DNA from: Chromatiales bacterium
GTDB taxonomy: Bacteria > Pseudomonadota > Gammaproteobacteria > Steroidobacterales > GCA-2729495
DNA length: 64,000 nucleotides
Direction: 5' to 3'
Assembly (NCBI GenBank): GCA_016789845.1
Contig: JAEUQA010000086.1
Coordinates: 62,001 to 126,000 of the forward strand
The position numbers and the translations under genes were made by a program. Below, piece after piece: positions 34,167 through 42,908 of the stretch. Every line of letters begins with the position of its first letter. The first letter of the stretch is position 1. The notes below the pieces were generated by a model. The model made no database searches, was not told the DNA's origin, and saw only the letters and a list, made by a program, of their open reading frames with translations.

Positions 34167-35213
34167 ATGACTGACTCAACAGTTACCCCGGACTTGCTGC
34201 GCCGCTTCTCTCCCCTCGACGGGCTGAAGCGCGAGAACGTCGCCGCACTGGCCAAGAAAATGGAAGTCCGGACCCTGGATGGCAGCAAGCCGCTGCTCCG
34301 GGAGGGTGATACGGACAAGCGCACCTATTACCTGGTTTCAGGCACCCTCGAACTCACGGACCGTAACGGCAACGTCCGCCTGCTCCGCGCCGGAACCGAC
34401 GAAGCCCGCAATCCCATCACGCCGGTCCTCCCCCGCCGGTGCACGGTCCGGGCCGTGGACCGCGTCGAGTACATCTCGGTAGACACCGAACTGCTCGACG
34501 TGATGCTGACGTGGGACCAGACCGGAAGCTATGAGGTCAATGAACTCCGCAGTGACGACCGGGGAAATTCGGATGACTGGATGACCACCCTGCTGCAAAC
34601 CAAGGCCTTTCACAGGATTCCGCCCGGCAATATCCAGGCAATCTTCATGCGCATGCAGCAGGTGCATTTCAATGCCGGCGACGTGATCATCAAGCAGGGC
34701 GATGAAGGTGACTATTTCTATGTGATCACCCGGGGCAGATGCGCGGTGACGCGGGAGACCCCCCTGAACAAGGAAGGCATCAAGCTCGCAGAGTTGAACG
34801 TCGGCGACACGTTCGGGGAAGAAGCCCTCATCTCGCAGAACCGGCGCAACGCGACGGTCACGATGCTCACCGACGGCACCCTCATGCGCCTTGGCAAGCA
34901 GGACTTCAACACGCTGCTGAACGAACCCATGGTGGCGTGGGTCGATCATGACGAGGCACGGCGTATCGTGGCAGCTGGCGGCAAGTGGCTGGACGTCCGG
35001 TTGCCGAGTGAGTTCGAGGCCTATCATGAACAGGGCGCGATAAACATTCCCCTGTATTTCATCCGCCTGAAGCTCAATACCCTGGATCCCAACACGACCT
35101 ACGTCGTGTGCTGTGACACCGGGCGCCGCAGCTCAGCCGGAGCATTTGTACTAAACGAGCGCGGCTTTGATACCCGGGTCTTGCGCGGCGGACTGAACCT
35201 CACCAGCAGCTGA
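34167..35213 (+). CDS. protein with two cyclic-nucleotide-binding domains and a rhodanese domain
   Basis: 348 residues. The first CNB domain (about 10-125) is degenerate, lacking the FGE...R phosphate cassette. The second (about 138-250) has a full phosphate-binding cassette (VGDTFGEEALISQNRRNATV), so it should bind cAMP or cGMP. The C-terminus (about 255-348) is a rhodanese domain with WLDVRLPSEFEAYHEQGAIN and a catalytic loop CDTGRRS holding the active Cys. A nucleotide-controlled sulfurtransferase or sulfur-redox sensor is a reasonable inference. The gene is monocistronic, with a good promoter just upstream. Confidence 0.85.
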   Translation: MTDSTVTPDLLRRFSPLDGLKRENVAALAKKMEVRTLDGSKPLLREGDTDKRTYYLVSGTLELTDRNGNVRLLRAGTDEARNPITPVLPRRCTVRAVDRVEYISVDTELLDVMLTWDQTGSYEVNELRSDDRGNSDDWMTTLLQTKAFHRIPPGNIQAIFMRMQQVHFNAGDVIIKQGDEGDYFYVITRGRCAVTRETPLNKEGIKLAELNVGDTFGEEALISQNRRNATVTMLTDGTLMRLGKQDFNTLLNEPMVAWVDHDEARRIVAAGGKWLDVRLPSEFEAYHEQGAINIPLYFIRLKLNTLDPNTTYVVCCDTGRRSSAGAFVLNERGFDTRVLRGGLNLTSS

Positions 35214-35221
35214 AGCGCCGG

Positions 35222-35560
35222 CTACATGGTGTGGGTAGGCTTGTCCCCGCCGAGCGCGCCGGCCAGGTAGTTCTCGATCTTCTTCTGGGTGGTGCCGCCA
35301 TCCTGGTCACTGAACTGGACCCCGATCCCGGCCGTTCGCTTTCCCTGGGCGCCCTTGGGTGTGACCCAGATCACGCGCCCGGCCACGGGGATCTTTTCGT
35401 CCTCACCCATGATGTTGAGGAGCATGAAAACCTCATCGCCGATCCGGTAACTGCTGCTCGTCGGAATGAACAGGCCCCCATTCCGGATGAACGGCATATA
35501 GGCGAGATACAGGGCGCTCTTGTCCCTGATCGTGAGTGTCAGTAGTCCCGGCTTCGACAT
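35222..35560 (-). CDS. pilZ: PilZ-domain protein of the type IV pilus type
   Basis: A 112-residue single PilZ domain from the ATG at 35560. LYLAYMPFIRNGGLFIPT is typical of Pseudomonas/Xanthomonas PilZ (type IV pilus biogenesis), with YRIGDEVFMLLNIMGEDEK and VIWVTPKGAQGKRTAGIGVQ. The RxxxR c-di-GMP motif is not evident, as in the original PilZ. It is the last gene of the cluster after holB, the conserved gammaproteobacterial place. Confidence 0.92.
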   Translation of the reverse strand: MSKPGLLTLTIRDKSALYLAYMPFIRNGGLFIPTSSSYRIGDEVFMLLNIMGEDEKIPVAGRVIWVTPKGAQGKRTAGIGVQFSDQDGGTTQKKIENYLAGALGGDKPTHTM

Positions 35561-35564
35561 ATCC

Positions 35565-36539
35565 CTACCTGGCGGCTCGAGCCGCACCGTACCACCACAT
35601 CAGAAGGTCCGCGAACACGGCCTCCATGTTCAGGGAGCGGTCCTTGAGGCGCTGCGCCTCCATGACCTGGTCAAGGTGTGCGCAGCAGGCCGCCATGTTC
35701 AAGGCCGCACCCGGAATTTTCAAGGGCGGGAGCGCTGAACCGGCATCAGCAGTGGTCCGGACCTGCAGCCGCAGCAGCTCCGCCGTTTGCAGATAAAGCC
35801 AGCGGAGGCAGATCGCTGCATCCCTCTTTGCCCAGGACCGTGCGACGGTCGTTGGCGTGCTCTTCCGATCGATGACCTGTTGCAGTTCATCGCCCAGCTC
35901 TGCAAGGAGCCCGATGACGCCCGGGCTCCGGTCGTTGGCCAGGAGGCTTCTCGCCATGAGTGGCGCACCGGACGCAAAGGCCAGGGCCTTCTCGCAGGCG
36001 GCCTGGTCCGGATGACGGCTGGCCAGCCAGGCCAGCGCTGTGGCGGGTGCCGGCGCCGACAGGCGGATTCGCTCACAACGGCTCAGGATGGTCGCCGGAA
36101 GGCGGGCCGGGGCGTCGGCTATCAGGATGACGGTAGTGGCCGCCGGAGGCTCCTCAAGCGTCTTGAGCAGGGTGTTGGCGGCATTGTGGTTCATGGCCTC
36201 CGCGGGCCAGATTAGCCCCACCTTCCACCCGCTGCCGTGGCTGGTGAGACTAAGGGCCTGGATCAGGTCGCGGATCTGGTCGATCCTGATGACGCGGGAC
36301 TCCTCCTCCAGCCCCACGCTCCAATAGTCCGGGTGGGGCACCCCGTCGAGTTCGTCGGCGGGCACGTCGGCAGAGGGTCGCCAGGGGGAACCCAAAAGCC
36401 TGGCCGCCAGCGCCAGGGCAAAATGCCGGCGGCCAATCCCGGCTGGACCATGCACCAGCAGCGCCTGGGGCACCTGGCCGCGGGCGAACCGCGCCTCGAA
36501 GCGCCCCAGGGCCCCGGTGAGCCAGGGAGTATCAAGCAT
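35565..36539 (-). CDS. holB: DNA polymerase III delta' subunit
   Basis: A clamp-loader subunit of 324 residues. The N-terminal AAA+ fold has a P-loop-like but non-consensus GPAGIGRRHFALALAARL, as expected for delta', which does not hydrolyse ATP. VGLIWPAEAMNHNAANTLLK with LKTLEEPPAATTVILIAD and LPATILSRCERIRL are the family hallmarks (SRC). The C-terminal helical domain is normal. It lies 33 bases after tmk, as in many genomes. Confidence 0.93.
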   Translation of the reverse strand: MLDTPWLTGALGRFEARFARGQVPQALLVHGPAGIGRRHFALALAARLLGSPWRPSADVPADELDGVPHPDYWSVGLEEESRVIRIDQIRDLIQALSLTSHGSGWKVGLIWPAEAMNHNAANTLLKTLEEPPAATTVILIADAPARLPATILSRCERIRLSAPAPATALAWLASRHPDQAACEKALAFASGAPLMARSLLANDRSPGVIGLLAELGDELQQVIDRKSTPTTVARSWAKRDAAICLRWLYLQTAELLRLQVRTTADAGSALPPLKIPGAALNMAACCAHLDQVMEAQRLKDRSLNMEAVFADLLMWWYGAARAAR

Positions 36540-36572
36540 GCACGAAGTCCATATTAATCATAATTTTATCCA

Positions 36573-37223
36573 TTATACCTCAGGCACGGCCTGATCCAGG
36601 CTCGCCAGCGCCCTGCGAATATCGTCCTGCACCTCCACCAATGGCCTGGCCGCGTTGATCAGCCGGATTCGCCCGGGCTCCCGGGCTGCGCAGTCCAGGT
36701 AAGCCTGCCGGACGCGACCGAAGAAGTCGGCCGATTCCTGCTCGAAGCGATCCCGCTTCCCGCGTCCCGCCTGCCGCTCCGCCGAGATGCCGAGGGGCGC
36801 GTCCAGCAGCAGGGTGAGATCCGGGCGCAGCCCGCCCTGCACGACCCGCGCAAGCGCGTCGATAGCCTCGGCCGGCAGGCCGCGGCCGCCGCCCTGGTAG
36901 GCATGGCTCGCATCGGTGAAGCGGTCACAGACTACCCACTTGCCACTGTTGAGCGCCGGCCTGATCACTTCCTCAAGATGCGCAGCCCGGGCCGCAAACA
37001 CCAGGAGCAGTTCGGTGACCGGCGCGATCCTGGAGTCGGGGCTGAGCAGGAGCTCCCGGATGCGCTCCCCGAGCACTGTTCCCCCGGGTTCGCGGGTTTC
37101 AACCACTGCGTGACCCGCCCGGCGCAGTTCGTTGGCCACGAAGCCAATGTTGGTGGACTTGCCGACCCCCTCGATGCCTTCGACCGTGATGAAGCGCCCG
37201 CTCTTCCTGCCGTCAGTGACCAC
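36573..37223 (-). CDS. tmk: thymidylate kinase
   Basis: Phosphorylates dTMP to dTDP. It has 216 residues, with P-loop ITVEGIEGVGKST near the start, the REPGGT motif (TREPGGTVLGERIRELLL), the DR motif CDRFTDASHAYQGGGRGLP, and a lid region RGKRDRFEQE. The first in-frame codon GTG/ATG at 37223 gives MVTDGRKSGRFITVEG. It sits between mltG and holB. Confidence 0.95.
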   Translation of the reverse strand: MVTDGRKSGRFITVEGIEGVGKSTNIGFVANELRRAGHAVVETREPGGTVLGERIRELLLSPDSRIAPVTELLLVFAARAAHLEEVIRPALNSGKWVVCDRFTDASHAYQGGGRGLPAEAIDALARVVQGGLRPDLTLLLDAPLGISAERQAGRGKRDRFEQESADFFGRVRQAYLDCAAREPGRIRLINAARPLVEVQDDIRRALASLDQAVPEV

Positions 37224-37235
37224 TGGCCGATGCCC

Positions 37236-38255
37236 TCAATTCCGATTGCGCCGATTCAGTGCAGCCAGGTAGTCGCGCACCGCCTCTTCGTGTTCCCGCA
37301 GCGTATCGCTGAACCGGTGGCTGCCGTCGCCGGCTCCGGTCGCCACGAAGAACAGGGCCGTGCCGTCCGCAGGCATTGCCGAGGCATCGATGGCGGCGCC
37401 GCTGGGCGCGGCGATCGGCGTTGGCGGGAGGCCATTGCGTGTGTAGGTGTTCCACGGTGAATCGGTTTCCAGGTCCCGCCGCGTCAGGTTGCCATCAAAC
37501 CGCGAGCCGAGTCCGTAGATCACCGTGGGGTCAGTCTGGAGCCGCATGCCCTTCTGCAGGCGCCGGATGAAGACACCGGCGATCAGCGGCCTTTCGCTGG
37601 CCAGGGCCGTCTCGCGCTCGACGATCGACGCCAATGTCAGGAGTTCGTAGGGACTGGCCAGCGGAAGGTCGGGCTGTCGTGCATCCCAGGCCCGACCGAG
37701 GCGTTCCAGCAATGCGCCATGGGCACGGGACAGCAACCCCCGGTCCGATTCTCCCCGGGCAAACAGGTAGGTCTCGGGCAGGAACGCGCCCTCGGCACTC
37801 GACCAGGGCAGTTCCATCTCCTGCGCGAGCTCGGTGGCGGTGGTGGACCGGAGTGTCTTGTTGATTGCCGGCTCGGCCCGTATGGCACGCAGTATGTCGG
37901 GCACCGTCCATCCTTCCACCAGGGTCATCTTGTGGAGCAGGACCCGGCCGGACTCGAGGAGGTCGAGGAGCGATGGCGGCGTCGTGCCCGGCAAAAGGCC
38001 GTACTCGCCTGCCTTCACCCTCCCCGCGTGGCCCGTCAGCCGGCCGTAGGCGGTCAGCATCTCAGGGAATTCCACGATCCCGTCAGCCGCCAGTTTGCGC
38101 ACGACGGTGGACCAGCTCGAGCCGCTGGGAATCTCCAGCCGGTATCCGTCAGCAGGGATTTTGAGCGGCGTCGCGAGGTAGCTGCGGATCCAGGCACCAC
38201 CGGCCACGCCCAGACAGATTCCGAGGACGAGAATGGCGAGGACTAGCCGGCGCAT
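37236..38255 (-). CDS. mltG: endolytic murein transglycosylase MltG
   Basis: A membrane-anchored lytic transglycosylase that ends nascent glycan strands. It has 339 residues, with an N-terminal anchor (LVLAILVLGICLGVAGGAWI), LysM-like and linker region, then the YceG core: VEGWTVPDI, AFLPETYLFARG, TLASIVERETAL with the catalytic Glu, and the terminal HRFSDTLREHEEAV. The 3' region of pabC overlaps its start by 13 bases. Confidence 0.95.
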   Translation of the reverse strand: MRRLVLAILVLGICLGVAGGAWIRSYLATPLKIPADGYRLEIPSGSSWSTVVRKLAADGIVEFPEMLTAYGRLTGHAGRVKAGEYGLLPGTTPPSLLDLLESGRVLLHKMTLVEGWTVPDILRAIRAEPAINKTLRSTTATELAQEMELPWSSAEGAFLPETYLFARGESDRGLLSRAHGALLERLGRAWDARQPDLPLASPYELLTLASIVERETALASERPLIAGVFIRRLQKGMRLQTDPTVIYGLGSRFDGNLTRRDLETDSPWNTYTRNGLPPTPIAAPSGAAIDASAMPADGTALFFVATGAGDGSHRFSDTLREHEEAVRDYLAALNRRNRN

Positions 38256-39064
38256 TCCGTGACCCCCGCCGCGAACAACTTCTCCTGCAGGCGGCAGGTG
38301 ACGGGCCCGGTGCTCCAGGCCTGCGCATCGAGCCGATGCACGGGACGGATCCCGGTCAGTGCGTTGGTCAGGAAGACCTCGGACGCGCCCGCAACTGCCG
38401 ATGGCGGCAGGTCCGACACGCAGACCGCAATACCCGCATCACGGGCGGCCTCCAGTACCACCCGCCGCATGACGCCAGCGATGCCAGCCCGGCCGAGGGC
38501 CGGCGTGAGGAGGCGGCCGCCAATGACGAGGAACACATTGCTGGCCGTGCCGCCGATGAGCCGTCCTTCCGTGCTGATCATCAGACCGTCGGTGACATCA
38601 GGTTGTGACCACTCCGCGCGGGCGAGCACCTGGTCGAGCCTGCCCAGCGTCTTAAGCCCCGCCGTAGCCGGGTTCACCGATGCCATGGTCTCACACCAGC
38701 GGATCCGGATTGGCCGGGACGGCTGGGGCTCGGTTGCCGCCGTGCCCCACGCCACCGTCGTGACGGGGGCTGCCGGCAACCGGTAGCCCCTTGGCCCTGG
38801 TCCGCGGGTGACGATCAGCTTGAGCACGCCGTGCTGCAGTCCCGCTGCCGTGGCGCCCAGATCCGCGGCGAGGCCAGCCCGGTCCGGCGGCGGCAGCCGC
38901 AGCCGCTGGCAGCCGTGCAGCAGGCGATCCAGGTGATGGCCGAGGAAGCGCGGCTCCCCGTCCCGAATGGCCACGGTCTCGAACAGGCCATCACCGTAGG
39001 CAAGCCCCCTGTCGGTGACGTCCAGCTTGCTGCCGGGCTCACCATTGATCCACCAGCGCTCCAT
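38243..39064 (-). CDS. pabC: aminodeoxychorismate lyase
   Basis: A PLP enzyme (fold type IV) that makes p-aminobenzoate for folate. It has 273 residues, with the start MERWWINGEPGSKLDVTDRG and the RGLAYGDGLFETVAIRDGEP signature. Next comes the PLP-binding Lys region LKTLGRLDQVLARAE and then VTDGLMISTEGRLIGGTASN for cofactor phosphate binding. It is adjacent to pabB and upstream of mltG, as expected. Confidence 0.94.
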   Translation of the reverse strand: MERWWINGEPGSKLDVTDRGLAYGDGLFETVAIRDGEPRFLGHHLDRLLHGCQRLRLPPPDRAGLAADLGATAAGLQHGVLKLIVTRGPGPRGYRLPAAPVTTVAWGTAATEPQPSRPIRIRWCETMASVNPATAGLKTLGRLDQVLARAEWSQPDVTDGLMISTEGRLIGGTASNVFLVIGGRLLTPALGRAGIAGVMRRVVLEAARDAGIAVCVSDLPPSAVAGASEVFLTNALTGIRPVHRLDAQAWSTGPVTCRLQEKLFAAGVTECAG

Positions 39065-39070
39065 GCGGGC

Positions 39071-40459
39071 CTAGCCCTCGAGGGCCAGCAGGAGGCCCTT
39101 GGCCTTCGCGCGGGTCTCCTCCAGCTCCCGGTCAGGACTGGAATCGGCAACGATGCCGCTGCCGGCCGCGAAGGACAGCTCCCGCCCGTGAAGCACGAAG
39201 CTGCGAATCAGTATGTTCAGGTCGCAGCTCCCGTCCCGGTTGAGGTATCCCATGGAGCCGGTATAGGGCCCGCGGGGCGCGGGTTCCAGCTTGGCAATGA
39301 CCTCCATGCATCGCACCTTTGGGCAGCCGGTGATCGTGCCGCCGGGAAACATGGCCCGAACGATCGCTCCCGGCGACACATCGGCCCGCAACCTGCCCCG
39401 AATGTTGGAAACGATGTGGTGCACGTGGGCGTACGACTCGACCACCATGTATTCATCCACTTCAACGGATCCCGGGTCACTGATGCGGCCGAGATCGTTG
39501 CGCTCGAGATCGATCAGCATGACGTGCTCGGCACGTTCCTTGGGATTGGCGAGCAGGTCACTCCGCATTGCCTCCTCCAGGCCGGGATGATCGGCAGTGG
39601 GACGGGTGCCCGCAATTGGTCGCGTGTCCAGCAGGCCGCCCCGGCTGCGAACCAGCCGTTCCGGCGACGAGCTGATCAGGGACCAGTCGCCCAGCTTGGC
39701 AATGCCCGCATAGGGAGCCGGATTGGTGTGGCGCAGCTGCCGGTAGATATCGGCCGCCTGGACGCCAGGACGGACCCTCGCCGTCCAGCGCCGCGCCAGA
39801 TTGACCTGATACACATCGCCCTGGGCAATCAGCTGGCGGATCCAGTCGACGGCCCGGAGGAATGCCTCCGGATCCGGCTCGGTAATTCCGCTCTCCAGGA
39901 CATCACCGGGTCGGGCGACAGTACCGGTCGGGCGACAAGCACGTATGTCCTGCTCCAGGAGGGCCGCCTCGCGGCCATTCGCCGCCTCCGCAACGATCCA
40001 GGCCTTCCCGCTGAGCCGGTTGCGCACGAGCGCCACCGGTATTCGCGTGGCAAACGCCACCGGGCCATCGGGTGGGTCCTGCGCAGGGACGCTGTGCTCG
40101 ATCTGACGGACGAGTTCGTAGCCCAGGAAGAGGAACCAGCCGCCGTGGAAGGGAACCAGCGGATCCTCGTCGCGGGGCTCAGCAACCGTTCCCCACCAGG
40201 CATCCAGGGCCGACAGGAAGTCGTTGCCGGCATGCCCGGCACCGGGCCCCTGTAGCCTGAAGTGATGGTCCAGGCGCAAAGTTTCACCGGGAAACGCGAA
40301 GAGCACGTCGAAGCCGTTCTCGCCGCGCCTCTGCCGGTCCGTGGCAACGCTTTCCAGCAGGAAGGGATAGCGCTCCGGGTTCTCCGCATGCAACTGCAGG
40401 AGATCGAAGTTCGCCGGCAGCTCGACGGGCTTGACTGGCATGGCCGCGGACTGGGCCAT
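39071..40459 (-). CDS. pabB: aminodeoxychorismate synthase component I
   Basis: A chorismate-utilising enzyme of 462 residues that pairs with the PabA glutaminase to make aminodeoxychorismate. Family blocks: IAQGDVYQVNLARRW, SSSPERLVRSRGGLLDTRPI, SDLLANPKERAEHVMLIDLE, VEVDEYMVVESYAHVHHIVS, FPGGTITGCPKVRCMEVI. The active-site box reads PIAGT (281-285) where E. coli PabB has PIKGT, so the catalytic Lys is Ala, as in anthranilate synthase TrpE. Position next to pabC favours PabB. It lies between fabF and pabC. Confidence 0.85.
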   Translation of the reverse strand: MAQSAAMPVKPVELPANFDLLQLHAENPERYPFLLESVATDRQRRGENGFDVLFAFPGETLRLDHHFRLQGPGAGHAGNDFLSALDAWWGTVAEPRDEDPLVPFHGGWFLFLGYELVRQIEHSVPAQDPPDGPVAFATRIPVALVRNRLSGKAWIVAEAANGREAALLEQDIRACRPTGTVARPGDVLESGITEPDPEAFLRAVDWIRQLIAQGDVYQVNLARRWTARVRPGVQAADIYRQLRHTNPAPYAGIAKLGDWSLISSSPERLVRSRGGLLDTRPIAGTRPTADHPGLEEAMRSDLLANPKERAEHVMLIDLERNDLGRISDPGSVEVDEYMVVESYAHVHHIVSNIRGRLRADVSPGAIVRAMFPGGTITGCPKVRCMEVIAKLEPAPRGPYTGSMGYLNRDGSCDLNILIRSFVLHGRELSFAAGSGIVADSSPDRELEETRAKAKGLLLALEG

Positions 40460-40469
40460 CTCGCGGGAA

Positions 40470-41708
40470 TCAGACCCGTCGGAAAATCAGGCTGCCGTTC
40501 GTGCCCCCGAACCCGAACGAGTTGCTGAGAACGCTGTTGATCGTCATGCGCCGCGCGGTGTTGGGGACGTAATCGAGGTTGCACTCCGCGTCGGGAGACT
40601 GCAGGTTAGCGGTCGGTGGCGCGACCTGATCGCGGATGGCAAGCACGCTGAACACCGCCTCGACGGCGCCTGCGGCGCCCAGCAGGTGCCCGGTCGAGGA
40701 TTTGGTGGAACTGACTGCCAGCTTGCCGGCGTGGGGCCCGAAAACGCCGCATATTGCCCGTGTTTCGGCAATGTCACCCAGTGGCGTGGAGGTGCCATGG
40801 GCGTTGATGTAGTCGATCTGGTCCGGATTGAGCCGGGCATCCTTCAGCGCCGCCACCATGCAGGCCTGAGCCCCCTCACCATTATCCGGCGGAGCGGTGA
40901 TGTGGTACGCGTCAGCGCTCATGCCGAAGCCGACGACCTCGGCGAAGATCTGTGCGCCGCGCTTGCGCGCCGCCTCATACTCTTCCAGGACCAGGCAGGC
41001 GGCGCCATCGCTGAGCACGAAGCCGTCCCGGTCCTTGTCCCAGGGGCGGCTTGCAGTCTCGGGGGCATCGTTGCGCTGGGACAGCGCACGCGCCGCGCAG
41101 AACCCGCCCAGACCCAGTGGTGTGATGCCATGCTCCGCGCCACCGGCCAGCATGACATCCGCATCGCCGTGGGCAATGAGCCGGGCGGCCATGCCGATGC
41201 AGTGGGTTGCAGTGGTGCAGGCGCTCACCAGCGCAATATTGGGGCCGCGGTAGCCATACTGGATGGACACGTGGCCCGAAATCATGTTGATGATGCTGGC
41301 CGGGACGAAAAAGGGCGAAATCTTTCGGGGACCGCCTTCCTGCAAGCGCGCGTGGTTGGCTTCGATCGTGCCGACGCCACCGATGCCCGATCCCATGGCG
41401 ATGCCGATCCGGTCGAGCCCATGCCCGCTGTCGGGAAGTCCGGCATGGGTGATTGCCTGGGACGCCGCTGCGATCCCGAAGTGCATGAACGGATCCATCT
41501 TCTTCAGTTCTTTCGCAGGCACGTACTGGCTGGCATCGAAATTGCGGATGCTGCCGCCGAAGCGCGTGGAGAACTGGCTAACGTCGAAGTCTGTGATGGG
41601 GCCGATGCCTGAATGACCGCCGACCACCTGTTTCCAGGCCGTCTCCAGGTCATTGCCCACCGGGGAGATGATCCCCATCCCGGTGACGACGACTCGTCTG
41701 CTGGACAT
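40470..41708 (-). CDS. fabF: beta-ketoacyl-ACP synthase II
   Basis: A fatty-acid elongation condensing enzyme of 412 residues. The catalytic Cys is in NIALVSACTTATHCIG, with the histidines in YINAHGTSTPLGD and SSTKSSTGHLLGAAGAVEA. It begins MSSRRVVVTGMGIISPVG. It sits 29 bases after acpP, the standard order. Confidence 0.97.
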   Translation of the reverse strand: MSSRRVVVTGMGIISPVGNDLETAWKQVVGGHSGIGPITDFDVSQFSTRFGGSIRNFDASQYVPAKELKKMDPFMHFGIAAASQAITHAGLPDSGHGLDRIGIAMGSGIGGVGTIEANHARLQEGGPRKISPFFVPASIINMISGHVSIQYGYRGPNIALVSACTTATHCIGMAARLIAHGDADVMLAGGAEHGITPLGLGGFCAARALSQRNDAPETASRPWDKDRDGFVLSDGAACLVLEEYEAARKRGAQIFAEVVGFGMSADAYHITAPPDNGEGAQACMVAALKDARLNPDQIDYINAHGTSTPLGDIAETRAICGVFGPHAGKLAVSSTKSSTGHLLGAAGAVEAVFSVLAIRDQVAPPTANLQSPDAECNLDYVPNTARRMTINSVLSNSFGFGGTNGSLIFRRV

Positions 41709-41737
41709 CCTTGGCTGAGCCGGGCCGGAGCCGGAAA

Positions 41738-41980
41738 TCAGGAAGCCGGGGAGCGCTGGGTGATGTAGTCGATCGCCTGCTGGACGGTCTTGATCTTCTC
41801 GGCATCCTCGTCAGGAATTTCGGTTTCGAATTCTTCCTCGAGCGCCATGACCAGCTCGACCGTATCCAGGGAATCGGCGCCGAGGTCATCGACGAAAGAA
41901 GCCTGGTTCGTGACTTCTTCTTCCTTAACGCCAAGCTGCTCGGCGACGATGCTCTTGACCTGTGCCTCAATGCTGCTCAT
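41738..41980 (-). CDS. acpP: acyl carrier protein
   Basis: An 80-residue acidic acyl carrier protein. Phosphopantetheine is attached to the Ser of [20 protein letters not shown] (about residues 33-52). The C-terminal ITQRSPAS is normal. It has its own probable promoter in the 163-base gap behind fabG, in keeping with its high expression elsewhere. Confidence 0.97.
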   Translation of the reverse strand: MSSIEAQVKSIVAEQLGVKEEEVTNQASFVDDLGADSLDTVELVMALEEEFETEIPDEDAEKIKTVQQAIDYITQRSPAS

Positions 41981-42064
41981 GTGTGCTATGTCCTCGTTCG
42001 TGAGACCGACCAGGCAGATGGGCGCGCCGCGAGAATCGCGGCTCGCACCCCCTGACCGGCCGCT

Positions 42065-42093
42065 ATTCTAAGTTAAGCGTCCCGGCCAATCTA
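42065..42093 (-). promoter_or_regulatory. possible acpP promoter
   Basis: On the minus strand TAGATT (42093-42088), a 17-base spacer and TAGAAT (42070-42065). The -10 is good and the -35 is poor. It lies just downstream of the fabG terminator and about 85 bases before the acpP start. Confidence 0.35.
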
Positions 42094-42100
42094 GCACTGC

Positions 42101-42128
42101 AAAAAAGCCCCCGTCCGATCGTCCGGGC
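42101..42128 (-). terminator. intrinsic terminator after fabG
   Basis: Read on the minus strand, GCCCGGACGATCGG then ACGGGGGC and TTTTTT. GCCCG pairs with CGGGGGC with a small bulge, and the six Ts are at 42106-42101. It is placed 16 bases after the fabG stop. It is moderate in strength and would uncouple fabG from acpP. Confidence 0.6.
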
Positions 42129-42143
42129 AACCAGGCCGCCAGC

Positions 42144-42908
42144 CTAGACCATGAAGAGCCCGCCATTGACATGGATCGTCTCCCCTGTCACGTACGCGCC
42201 GGCCCGCGATGCCAGGAAGAGCACGACGCCCGCCACGTCGTCCACGGAGCCGAGCCTCTGGAGCGGAATCTGCGCCGCAAGCCTGGCCCGCTGCTCCTCG
42301 GGCATCGAACTGGTCATGTCCGTCTGGATGAACCCCGGCGCAACGACGTTCACCGTGATTCCCCGACTGCCAACCTCACGCGCCAGCGACTTGGAGAAGC
42401 CGACCATGCCAGCCTTGGCGGCGGCATAGTTTGCCTGCCCGGCGTTGCCCATTGCACCGATCACCGACGAAATATTGATGATCCGGCCATGCCGCTGCTT
42501 CAGCATGCCGCGCACGAAGGCCTTGCTGGTGAGAAAGACGGAGGACAGGTTCGTGGCAATGACTGAATCCCACTCCTCGTCTTTCATCCGGAGCAGGAGG
42601 TTATCCCGGGTGATCCCGGCATTGTTCACGAGCACGGTTACACCGCCCTCGCGGGAATCGATGTCCTTCTGTGCATTCCCAACGGATGCCGCTGACGAGG
42701 CGTCCAGCACCAGCCCGCGTCCGCGGATACCGACTTGCCGGAAGCGCTCCGTGATGGCCGCAGCCCCCGCTTCGGTGGTAGCCGTACCGACAACCGTTGC
42801 ACCGGCGACGCCGAGCGCATGGGCGATGCCCGCACCAATGCCCCGTGAGGCACCGGTCACCAGCACGGTCTCGCCGGCGAGGGACAGGAGTTCATTAGCA
42901 GCGGTCAT
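42144..42908 (-). CDS. fabG: 3-oxoacyl-ACP reductase
   Basis: A short-chain dehydrogenase of 254 residues that reduces beta-ketoacyl-ACP with NADPH. Motifs: TGASRGIGAGIAHALG (cofactor), NNAGITRDNLLLRM, the Ser of INISSVIGAMGNAGQ and the YAAAKAG catalytic Tyr/Lys, ending in VTGETIHVNGGLFMV. The ATG at 42908 overlaps the stop of the rhombosortase gene (ATGA). The usual upstream fabD is not here. Confidence 0.96.
   Translation of the reverse strand: MTAANELLSLAGETVLVTGASRGIGAGIAHALGVAGATVVGTATTEAGAAAITERFRQVGIRGRGLVLDASSAASVGNAQKDIDSREGGVTVLVNNAGITRDNLLLRMKDEEWDSVIATNLSSVFLTSKAFVRGMLKQRHGRIINISSVIGAMGNAGQANYAAAKAGMVGFSKSLAREVGSRGITVNVVAPGFIQTDMTSSMPEEQRARLAAQIPLQRLGSVDDVAGVVLFLASRAGAYVTGETIHVNGGLFMV

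Noticed and set aside
36540-36572. AT-rich stretch between holB and tmk
   Set aside because: Only 33 bases, with no convincing promoter pair or hairpin.
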